From Sphingobacteriia bacterium (GTDB lineage: Bacteria; Bacteroidota; Bacteroidia; Chitinophagales; Chitinophagaceae): a stretch of 10,593 bases of DNA. A program made the position numbers and the translations under genes. Location of the stretch: the NCBI GenBank assembly GCA_004294465.1, contig REAV01000197.1, positions 1 to 10,593 on the forward strand, given 5' to 3'. The notes under the pieces are model-generated. The model ran no database searches and had not been told where the DNA came from. It saw only the letters and a program-made list of their open reading frames with translations. Below, one piece after another: positions 1-5,292 of the stretch. Position 1 is the stretch's first letter. Each line of letters begins with the position of its first letter.

Positions 1-133
1 AGATAAGAGATAAGAGATATAAGATATAAGATAAGAGATATAAGATAAGAGATATAAGATAAGAGATATAAGATAAGAGATAAGAGATATAAGATAAGAG
101 ATATAAGATAAGAATTAAGCAAATAAGATTAAG
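1..133. repeat. Satellite-like AGATAAG/AGATATAAG tandem array (left end cut by window)
   Basis: Bases 1-112 consist entirely of the units AGATAAG (7 nt), AGATATAAG (9 nt), ATATAAG and ATAAG. The dominant higher-order unit is the 14-mer AGATATAAGATAAG, which occurs exactly at 36-49, 50-63, 64-77, 85-98 and 99-112. Bases 113-133 are decayed units (AATTAAG, CAAATAAG, ATTAAG). The strand shown is almost free of C. The array lies in the spacer upstream of the NTF2-like gene and probably continues beyond the left edge. A second array with the same 14-nt period lies at 7738-7803. No coding or promoter role is evident. Confidence 0.95.
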
Positions 134-187
134 CGATAGGGCTTCAGAATTATTAAGTTTTTAAGTTATTGGTTAATAGATAAAATA

Positions 188-652
188 ATGCAAATGAAAA
201 AGATAGTTCCTTTCCTAGTAATCTTCTTACTTAATAGTTCTGCTTCATTTGCTCAATTGGCAACCGATTCGGTGAAGGCAACCATTAGCCGTCTTTTTGA
301 AGCAATGCTTGAAGCGGATGGCAATAAATTAAAATCTTGTTTTACTGATAGCGCATTTTTACAAACAATTACGCAAGACAAAGCAGGCAAAGACATTGTT
401 AAAAACGATGAAGTTGCAACATTTGTAAAACAAATCAGTGGAATCCCTAAAGGATTAGCTGATGAAAGAATTGTTTTTGGTGTGGTAAAAGTAGATGGGC
501 CACTTGCTATAGTTTGGGCGCCCTATCAGTTTTTTAGAAATGGAGTTTTCAGCCACTGCGGAGTGAATTCCTTTCAATTGGTGCGGTTGCATAATGAATG
601 GAAAATTCAATACCTAATTGATACCCGAAGAAAAGGCAATTGCGCAGAATAA
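188..652 (+). CDS. Secreted NTF2-like (SnoaL-like/lumazine-binding-like fold) protein
   Basis: This 154-residue protein begins with a signal peptide: a short basic start, a hydrophobic stretch at about 6-16, and a likely cleavage after the Ala-Gln region near residue 22. The mature part has the length and layout of a single NTF2-like domain. It starts with an amphipathic helix (about 26-44) and a D-G-N-K-L turn before the beta strands. The last third has a Trp-rich pattern (W110, W138) ending in a strand like those of Bacteroidota proteins named nuclear transport factor 2 family. Such domains bind small ligands or act as enzymes, but no catalytic residues can be assigned here. ATG at 188 and ATG at 194 are both possible starts, and the second gives the more usual M-K-K beginning. 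No clear TAnnTTTG promoter was found; the upstream region is the repeat array and an AT-rich spacer. The stop codon is one base from that of the converging membrane-protein gene. Confidence 0.75.
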   Translation: MQMKKIVPFLVIFLLNSSASFAQLATDSVKATISRLFEAMLEADGNKLKSCFTDSAFLQTITQDKAGKDIVKNDEVATFVKQISGIPKGLADERIVFGVVKVDGPLAIVWAPYQFFRNGVFSHCGVNSFQLVRLHNEWKIQYLIDTRRKGNCAE

Positions 653-653
653 A

Positions 654-1292
654 TTATGCTTGTTCTTGCAACTCTGCAATATATTTTTTTAATTCCTGCA
701 CATAGTTCCCATAGAGTTTTTTTAAGTACCATTTGGTGAAGTAAAATACACCAACTGTAAGTGCTACCAGATATCCGATAGTAAAGCCAATTAAAAAACC
801 CTTAGTAATATTATAATCTTCAAATGCATGATCAATTGCTGGGATAGGATCTTTCTCGTTATAACCCAATGCAAACGAAAAGGTAAAGCAAATGGGAATC
901 AATGCCATGGTAAACTGAAAATACCGCTTCATGAACTCTTCCATTAAATCAACCAGGTTTTGCATGTTTTCTTTTATCGGCTTGTTAGATTGATTAATCT
1001 TGTTGGTTTTATTCAATAAGTAAAAAAATATCAAAATAAATGGAATGAATAAAGCAGTAAAAAAGCTAAAATAAATATTGATTGATTGGTATTTACTTGT
1101 AAAGCCAATATACCCAAATGCAATTACAATTATAAAGCTAGAAATGATCTCAAACCAAAGACTACGTTTTATTTTTGCATAAATCGATTGAGCTTTTTGG
1201 GAAAGCAAATCAGCAAGATCTTTTTCAGATCTTAGCAAATGGTCGGTCTCTAATTTCTGGTTCAGTAATATTTTAAGCTCGTCGAGTTCCAT
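654..1292 (-). CDS. Four-helix membrane protein, candidate regulator of the adjacent ECF sigma factor
   Basis: I do not recognise a named family. The 212-residue protein has a charged amphipathic N-terminus (1-43) with Leu spacing that suggests a helix or coiled coil. Four membrane helices follow at about 46-65, 71-93, 123-143 and 164-186, with a basic linker (94-122) between the second and third and a charged helical tail (190-212). It starts 9 nt after the sigma-factor stop codon, so the two are almost certainly co-transcribed. In Bacteroidota an ECF sigma gene is often followed by a membrane protein that restrains it. By position this protein could be such an anti-sigma factor, with the cytoplasmic N-terminal helix as the possible contact. 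That is inference: no zinc-binding ZAS motif (HxxxCxxC) is present. Its 3' end meets the NTF2-like gene head-on. Confidence 0.75.
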   Translation of the reverse strand: MELDELKILLNQKLETDHLLRSEKDLADLLSQKAQSIYAKIKRSLWFEIISSFIIVIAFGYIGFTSKYQSINIYFSFFTALFIPFILIFFYLLNKTNKINQSNKPIKENMQNLVDLMEEFMKRYFQFTMALIPICFTFSFALGYNEKDPIPAIDHAFEDYNITKGFLIGFTIGYLVALTVGVFYFTKWYLKKLYGNYVQELKKYIAELQEQA

Positions 1293-1301
1293 ATACTTTG
1301 A

Positions 1302-1799
1302 TTAAGCGGTTGCTAAATATTTTTTGGTTTCTTCTTTCAATTTTATTTTAATTCGATTCATTTTTACTGCAACATTATTGGCAGTTATACCAACCAGATC
1401 ACTTATTTCGGAATAGCTATAATCTTCTAAATAAAGCATTACAATTGCTTTGTCAACCTTTGATAAGTCTCCAATTGCAGCATACATCGCTTTTGTTTGG
1501 TCTTCAATAGGGTCATAACCACTTCCAGCAATATCTGGTAATTCATCAGTGGTATAAATATGTGTTGTTTTCTTTTCCTTTCTAAAAAATGTAATGGCTG
1601 TATTTAAAGCAACTCTGTACAACCATGTAGAAAATTTAGAATCCCCTCTAAAATTGCCATATGCTTTCCAGGCCTGTAAAGTAATTTCCTGGAATAGATC
1701 TTCCCTGTCTGCATGAGATTGCATATACAAATTACATACTTTATATATGATTTTTTGGTGCTCCTTTAGAAGCCTTATAAACTCTTTGTCTGCAGCCAT
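1302..1799 (-). CDS. ECF-type RNA polymerase sigma factor (sigma-70 family)
   Basis: The 165-residue protein has the two-domain layout of group IV (ECF) sigma factors. Region 2 spans about 8-76: the D-R-E-D-L-F-Q-E segment (31-38) is the core-polymerase-binding part. The F-S-T-W-L-Y-R-V-A segment (56-64), followed by N-T-A and a basic run at 73-77, is the -10-recognition part. An acidic linker (83-102) leads to region 4 at about 105-158, with a helix-turn-helix in Y-S-E-I-S-D-L-V-G-I-T-A-N-N-V (129-143) for -35 contact. No extra C-terminal domain is present. The gene starts 9 nt after the TraB/GumN gene and ends 9 nt before the membrane-protein gene, making it the middle of a three-gene operon. 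The length and motifs are complete, so I expect it to be functional. The regulon cannot be read from this window. Confidence 0.96.
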   Translation of the reverse strand: MAADKEFIRLLKEHQKIIYKVCNLYMQSHADREDLFQEITLQAWKAYGNFRGDSKFSTWLYRVALNTAITFFRKEKKTTHIYTTDELPDIAGSGYDPIEDQTKAMYAAIGDLSKVDKAIVMLYLEDYSYSEISDLVGITANNVAVKMNRIKIKLKEETKKYLATA

Positions 1800-1808
1800 C
1801 TGCGAATA

Positions 1809-2672
1809 TTAGTAATTAATTGCTTTGATATGATATCCTTCCTTTCTTAATAAATTCAATAGCCCGGTTTCACCTCCTAAATGACCAGCCCCAACTGCAA
1901 AGAAACTAGATTTGTGGTTAATCGCTTTTGTAATTACTGGAATCCAATTTAGATTTCTATTAATCAAGAGCTCTTGTTCAAATTGCCCATCAGCTCCATT
2001 TTGTTTCATATAATTGTATAAACTATCTATATTTTTTAATTGATAAACATCAATCATTTTTCGCATTTCAATTTTTACACTATCAAAATTAAATATCATC
2101 TTTTTTAAAGAATTAATCTGCGAATCAATTGGTTGTGTATCTAAAGCATTCATTTGATCAGTAATTGTTTCTAATCCGAAAACTGGGGTCTTGTGTTGAT
2201 TGACAATATTAATAAACATGGTCTCTGGTTGTATTTTATCAGAGCAGGGTAGGGTGTTCAGTGTTAATAAGCTTATGCTCATAAATGGTTTTGCATTATT
2301 AAGCAAGTTTAAATCCATGCCAGTAATTTCTTTGAATTTTTTATTGGCTTTTTCAAAATCTTGTTTTCCCATTAATCCTTCAATCGTTTGATCTTTCATG
2401 ATTAAACTCATGGCCATTTCATTTTGCCAATTGGGTTTGCTCATATCTAATTCTCCATAAAACTGTTCAGCTGAATTCAATTTTTCATTTAAAACTTTGC
2501 CTATACTAAAGTCTGTTGCACACATTAAATGAAAAGTGCCGAATAGATATGATGGTTTCGAAAGAGAATTGCCACTAATTTCCCATAGTAAAGAGGATGT
2601 TTCTTTATGTTGTGCACCCAGTTGATCTGCTCCTGTAATAACAATAAGCAGAATCATAATTATTCTTTTCAT
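1809..2672 (-). CDS. TraB/GumN family protein, exported
   Basis: I set the start at the ATG giving M-K-R-I-I-M (287 residues). It opens with a signal peptide (hydrophobic 4-19, likely cleavage before or near Q21). The frame is open for 28 more codons, but that stretch would run through the hsp20 terminator hairpin, so it is rejected. The domain is the TraB/GumN (TIKI-like) fold. An N-terminal L-F-G-T-F-H (43-48) holds the first conserved G-x-x-H, E74 follows in a G-E-L-D context, and the C-terminal V-G-A-G-H-L-G-G (260-267) holds the second G-x-x-H, followed by the usual G-L-x-x-L-L-R-x-x-G-Y ending. TIKI relatives are metal-dependent proteases; bacterial members are mostly uncharacterised. 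It is the first gene of the operon with the ECF sigma factor and the membrane protein (9-nt gap to the sigma gene), suggesting an envelope role. That functional link is inferred. Confidence 0.9.
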   Translation of the reverse strand: MKRIIMILLIVITGADQLGAQHKETSSLLWEISGNSLSKPSYLFGTFHLMCATDFSIGKVLNEKLNSAEQFYGELDMSKPNWQNEMAMSLIMKDQTIEGLMGKQDFEKANKKFKEITGMDLNLLNNAKPFMSISLLTLNTLPCSDKIQPETMFINIVNQHKTPVFGLETITDQMNALDTQPIDSQINSLKKMIFNFDSVKIEMRKMIDVYQLKNIDSLYNYMKQNGADGQFEQELLINRNLNWIPVITKAINHKSSFFAVGAGHLGGETGLLNLLRKEGYHIKAINY

Positions 2673-2713
2673 TGTTTCATTAGTAGTAATCAATCCCCAA
2701 TTATTACAAAAAT

Positions 2714-2745
2714 CAAAAAAAGGCCCCGAGTTTATCTCGAGGCCT
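2714..2745 (-). terminator. Rho-independent terminator of hsp20
   Basis: Read on the minus strand, AGGCCTCGAG (2745-2736), loop ATAAA (2735-2731) and CTCGGGGCCT (2730-2721) form a 10-bp stem. It includes one U-G wobble and is followed by a run of T to 2715, then GATTTTTG. On the plus strand the same position is a C-A mismatch without a following T-run, so the signal is directional. It lies 27 nt after the hsp20 stop codon and upstream of the TraB/GumN start. Confidence 0.9.
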
Positions 2746-2771
2746 AACCAACCCATCTATAACCAAACAAT
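2714..2771 (-). repeat. Copy 1 of a shared 3' element (leader box plus terminator hairpin)
   Basis: Starting right after the hsp20 stop codon, the minus strand reads ATTGTTT, a short spacer, TAGATGGGTTGGT (2759-2747) and then the AGGCCTC...GGGGCCT hairpin. The same order and nearly the same bases follow the bacilliredoxin gene at 3837-3889 on the plus strand. The shared box upstream of the hairpin is identical at 12 of 13 bases, which a terminator alone does not require. Confidence 0.7.
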
Positions 2772-3191
2772 TTAGTTTATGGCAATTTGTTTTGGACTAG
2801 TTGTTGTAATTGCTTTTTTGGGAAGCAATAATTGCAATACTCCATTTTCATATTTTGCTTCAATTGCTTCTGAGTTAATGTTTTCATCTAAACTGAAACT
2901 TCTTTTAAAGCTTCTGTAAGTAAACTCTCTGCGAATTGTTTTGTAATTCGTTTCTTCTTTTTGACTGGGTTTTTCGTAACTGATGGTAAGTATCCCTTTG
3001 TCTACATTCAGAACGAAGTCGGTTTTTGTTCTTCCAGGTGCATTTAATGATAAATGATAAGCATCATCTGTTTCATAAATGTTTACGCTGGCTGTTGGGT
3101 AGCCGGTAGGAGCATCTTTGCCCCATTTTGCAGGAAATGAATTCATTAATTCGTCGAAAACTGTTTGATTGTGTTGTTTTAAAAATGTCAT
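2772..3191 (-). CDS. Small heat-shock protein, Hsp20/alpha-crystallin family
   Basis: The chosen ATG gives M-T-F-L-K-Q and 139 residues, a normal length for the family. An in-frame ATG 69 nt further upstream would add a lysine- and phenylalanine-rich stretch unlike any sHsp N-terminus. The N-terminal arm (1-31) precedes an alpha-crystallin domain at about 32-126 with the expected A-P-G motif (51-53). The conserved N-G-V-L-x-L-x-L-P-K segment is at 117-125. The C-terminal tail carries the I-x-I motif (I136-A-I138), which docks into a neighbouring subunit's domain during oligomer assembly. The protein is an ATP-independent holdase that keeps unfolding cytoplasmic proteins soluble. It appears monocistronic: its own terminator lies just downstream, and the bacilliredoxin gene diverges from it across 218 nt. 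I see no exact TAnnTTTG box upstream; the nearest candidate is a one-mismatch TGAATTTG on the minus strand around 3249-3256. Confidence 0.95.
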   Translation of the reverse strand: MTFLKQHNQTVFDELMNSFPAKWGKDAPTGYPTASVNIYETDDAYHLSLNAPGRTKTDFVLNVDKGILTISYEKPSQKEETNYKTIRREFTYRSFKRSFSLDENINSEAIEAKYENGVLQLLLPKKAITTTSPKQIAIN

Positions 3192-3259
3192 TTTATTTGT
3201 TTTTAATGTTTTTAATATAAAAATGAATTTCAAATGCCGTACCATTCCAAATTCAAGCA

Positions 3260-3276
3260 ATTTTGTATAACAAAAT
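3260..3276. promoter_or_regulatory. Operator-like palindrome in the hsp20/bacilliredoxin divergent spacer
   Basis: ATTTTGT-ATA-ACAAAAT is a perfect 7-bp inverted repeat with a 3-nt centre, located 69 nt upstream of the hsp20 start. A second short palindrome, GCCAT-A-ATGGC, lies at 3300-3310. Either could be a regulator site for hsp20, but both are short and the first is AT-rich, so chance is a real possibility. Confidence 0.3.
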
Positions 3277-3380
3277 AGCAGAAAAGTGAAATAATAAATG
3301 CCATAATGGCGCTTAATATAAAATTAATCAGACAATTAGTCTTGTTTATAAGTCCAATTTTTACTTTTCGATGATTTTAG

Positions 3381-3388
3381 TATGTTTG
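3381..3388 (+). promoter_or_regulatory. Bacteroidota -7 promoter element of the bacilliredoxin gene
   Basis: TATGTTTG is an exact match to TAnnTTTG, 21 nt before the ATG. The -33 region shows only a T-rich stretch (3358-3362) rather than a clear TTG. The predicted 5' leader would be about 15 nt. Confidence 0.65.
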
Positions 3389-3409
3389 CATCAGAAAAAT
3401 AAGTGAGAT

Positions 3410-3826
3410 ATGTATCCAGCGGAAATAGTAATGCCAATGAAGGCAGAGTTAACTGATGAAGGTTTTAGTGAATTATTATCAGCAAATGAAGTTGATACTA
3501 CATTGAAGATGAATGGTACAACATTGGTTGTTATCAATTCAGTTTGTGGTTGTGCTGCAGGAACCTGCAGACCAGGTGTTGTAATGGCTGTTCAAAATGC
3601 TTTGAAAAGACCAGATCGTTTAGCAACAAGTTTTGCAGGATTTGATATTGAAGCAGTAAATAAAGTAAGAGAACATATGTTACCTTATCCTCCATCATCT
3701 CCAGCGATAGCATTGTTCAAAGATGGATCATTGGTTAGTATGGTAGAGCGCCATCAAATTGAAGGAAGACCTGCACAGGTCATTGCTCAACATTTGATTG
3801 CTGTTTTTAACGAACATTGTAATTAA
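3410..3826 (+). CDS. BrxA/BrxB family bacilliredoxin (YphP/YqiW type)
   Basis: The 138-residue thioredoxin-like protein carries the family's C-G-C redox motif at C46-G47-C48 within V-I-N-S-V-C-G-C. The P-Y-P-P-S-S-P loop (92-98) and the M-V-E-R-H-x-I-E-G segment (111-119) also match BrxB of Bacillus as I know it. The family removes bacillithiol from mixed disulfides on proteins (debacillithiolation) in the cytoplasm. Bacillithiol production is supported in this window by bshB1 at 8835. There are two further cysteines, C53 (five residues after the motif, where Bacillus proteins have a non-Cys residue) and C137 next to the C-terminus. The gene has its own -7 promoter element and a terminator, so it is probably monocistronic. 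The start is supported by the promoter spacing. I cannot decide between BrxA and BrxB and give no symbol. Confidence 0.95.
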   Translation: MYPAEIVMPMKAELTDEGFSELLSANEVDTTLKMNGTTLVVINSVCGCAAGTCRPGVVMAVQNALKRPDRLATSFAGFDIEAVNKVREHMLPYPPSSPAIALFKDGSLVSMVERHQIEGRPAQVIAQHLIAVFNEHCN

Positions 3827-3836
3827 TTTTTTTAAG

Positions 3837-3889
3837 ATTGTTTTTAGATGGGTTAGTAAGTATAGGCCTCACTTTTGTGGGGCCTTACT
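3837..3889 (+). repeat. Copy 2 of the shared 3' element (leader box plus terminator hairpin)
   Basis: ATTG at 3837-3840 is followed by a T-run, TAGATGGGTTAGT (3845-3857), a short spacer and the AGGCCTC...GGGGCCT hairpin. This matches the order and bases of the element downstream of hsp20 on the opposite strand (2771-2714). The two genes diverge, so both copies face outward as 3' ends. Confidence 0.7.
3859..3889 (+). terminator. Probable terminator of the bacilliredoxin gene
   Basis: AGGCCTCAC (3864-3872), loop TTTT and GTGGGGCCT (3877-3885) form a 9-bp stem with one U-G wobble. AGTA (3859-3862) pairs with TACT (3886-3889) past a single bulged T, lengthening the stem. The following tract (ATTTATCGGATTTTC) is only moderately T-rich, so termination may be less efficient than at the hsp20 copy. 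Confidence 0.75.
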
Positions 3890-3947
3890 ATTTATCGGAT
3901 TTTCTAACTAACATTGCATTACTATTCAATTAATCGGTTGCTAATTT

Positions 3948-5099
3948 ATGTATCCTAATTTATACTACGCTTTTAAAGATTTATTCGGAATTGAATTAAA
4001 CGGATTAAAACTGGTTAATTCATTTGGCTTCTTTGTTGCACTTTCATTTATTGTATCTGCTTGGATATTAACTATTGAATTAAGAAGAAAACAACAACAG
4101 GGTTTATTTGTATTTACAGAAGAGAAAATAATGATTGGTCAACCCGCAGGATTGACAGAATTATTCATTAATGGATTATTAGGGTTTGTGTTTGGATACA
4201 AGCTGGTAGGGGCTTTTACGATACCAGATGCGTTGAATGATCCGCAAGCTTTTATTTTATCAAGCAATGGAAATTTTTTAACGGGGATGATTCTGGCGTT
4301 GATATTTGCCGGATTGAAATGGTGGGAAAAGAAAAAACAACAACTAGATAAGCCAGAAGAAAGAATCGTTCGTATTTGGCCTCAAGACAGAGTGGGGGAC
4401 ATTGTAATTTATGCAGCGTTATTTGGTTTTTTAGGTGCTAAAATTTTTCATAATCTAGAGAATTGGAATGAGTTTATTAAAGATCCTATTGGTTCCTTGA
4501 TTTCATTTAGTGGATTAACATTTTACGGAGGGTTAATTTGTGCTGGCATCGCCATTTTATGGTATGCTTATAAAAATAAAGTAGCTATCATTCATTTATT
4601 AGATGCTATGGCTACAACAATGATGTTTGCCTATGCTTTTGGTAGGGTTGGTTGCATGGTTAGTGGTGATGGAGATTGGGGTATTGTGAATGAGCACCCA
4701 AAACCGTTTAGCTGGTTGCCCGATATTTTATGGTCATACAAATTTCCGCATAATGTAATTGGTGAAGGTGTTCCTATTCCTGGATGTGTTGGACAATTTT
4801 GTAATGAACTTCCTTTAGGAGTTTATCCAACTCCATTGTATGAAATAATCATTTGTCTTATTTTATTTGGAGTTCTTTGGTTTTTGCGAAATAAAATTAA
4901 AGTACCAGGTAAATTATTTGCACTGTATTTAATTTTCAATGGACTGGAACGATTTTTTATTGAAAAAATCAGGGTCAATACGAAGTATGATTTCCTATTC
5001 AATCCTACACAGGCTGAACTAATTTCCTTCGTTCTCATTATTGGAGGAATTATATTGTTCATCCAATCGAATAGATGGGCAGCCAAAAAATTGAGTTAA
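3948..5099 (+). CDS. Divergent, extended prolipoprotein diacylglyceryl transferase (Lgt) family protein
   Basis: This 383-residue polytopic inner-membrane protein is about 90 residues longer than E. coli Lgt. Lgt transfers diacylglycerol from phosphatidylglycerol to the lipobox cysteine of prolipoproteins. Family landmarks are visible in order: Y-G-G at 193-195 (H-G-G in E. coli), G-R-V-G-C-M-V-S-G-D (232-241) for the signature G-R-x-G-N-F-x-N-G-E, Y-P-T-P-L-Y-E (293-299), and E-R-F-F-I-E (334-339) for the R-F-x-x-E segment. R233, R335 and E339 are kept. The positions matching E. coli H103, N146 and E151 are Tyr, Cys and Asp by my hand alignment. Hydrophobic segments occur near 23-43, 68-92, 104-123, 150-167, 186-207, 298-313 and 355-372. 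A loop at 246-292 carries C280 and C285. It could be the main Lgt of this lineage or a paralog, so I withhold the symbol lgt. Its promoter is unclear: TAACATTG at 3909-3916 is one mismatch from consensus. Confidence 0.88.
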   Translation: MYPNLYYAFKDLFGIELNGLKLVNSFGFFVALSFIVSAWILTIELRRKQQQGLFVFTEEKIMIGQPAGLTELFINGLLGFVFGYKLVGAFTIPDALNDPQAFILSSNGNFLTGMILALIFAGLKWWEKKKQQLDKPEERIVRIWPQDRVGDIVIYAALFGFLGAKIFHNLENWNEFIKDPIGSLISFSGLTFYGGLICAGIAILWYAYKNKVAIIHLLDAMATTMMFAYAFGRVGCMVSGDGDWGIVNEHPKPFSWLPDILWSYKFPHNVIGEGVPIPGCVGQFCNELPLGVYPTPLYEIIICLILFGVLWFLRNKIKVPGKLFALYLIFNGLERFFIEKIRVNTKYDFLFNPTQAELISFVLIIGGIILFIQSNRWAAKKLS

Positions 5100-5215
5100 A
5101 TTTTTTCTAATACCGTTGTTTTTTTGTTATTCATCAGTAAATCTGCTGCAATTTTTATTGCTCATCCTTTATTTTATCCCCTTTAACCTTTTATTTTACC
5201 GTCCATGCTAAAGCA

Positions 5216-5247
5216 TTGTACTATGTTTAACACAGTAGTTAGTTTTG
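5216..5247 (+). promoter_or_regulatory. Promoter of the TonB-dependent receptor gene
   Basis: TTG (5216-5218), 21 nt and TAGTTTTG (5240-5247) fit the Bacteroidota -33/-7 consensus with an exact TAnnTTTG. The predicted leader is about 40 nt. The spacer between the two boxes holds an imperfect dyad, ACTATGT (5220-5226) against ACAGTAGT (5232-5239) with one bulged G. This is a possible repressor site but weak. The rest of the 193-nt spacer (5100-5292) shows T-rich tracts and a minor GCAAT-TTTT-ATTGC hairpin (5148-5161), which may be a weak lgt terminator. Confidence 0.7.
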
Positions 5248-5292
5248 TTTTGTAATTGTTTTTAACAAGAACTAAACAAAAAACATAGAATA

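Noticed and set aside
1..133. CRISPR array
   Set aside because: The units are contiguous 5-14-nt repeats without unique spacers, and no cas gene is present.
2673..2756. 28-codon upstream extension of the TraB/GumN gene
   Set aside because: It would translate through the hsp20 terminator hairpin and place a non-signal stretch ahead of a clear signal peptide.
3192..3260. 23-codon upstream extension of hsp20
   Set aside because: The added residues do not resemble an sHsp N-terminus, and the internal ATG gives the usual length.
4823..5086. Antisense reading frame inside the Lgt-family gene (and similar ones inside the TraB/GumN gene, the receptor, rpmE2 and bshB1)
   Set aside because: They are shadows of well-supported genes, with no recognisable domain, promoter or signal of their own.
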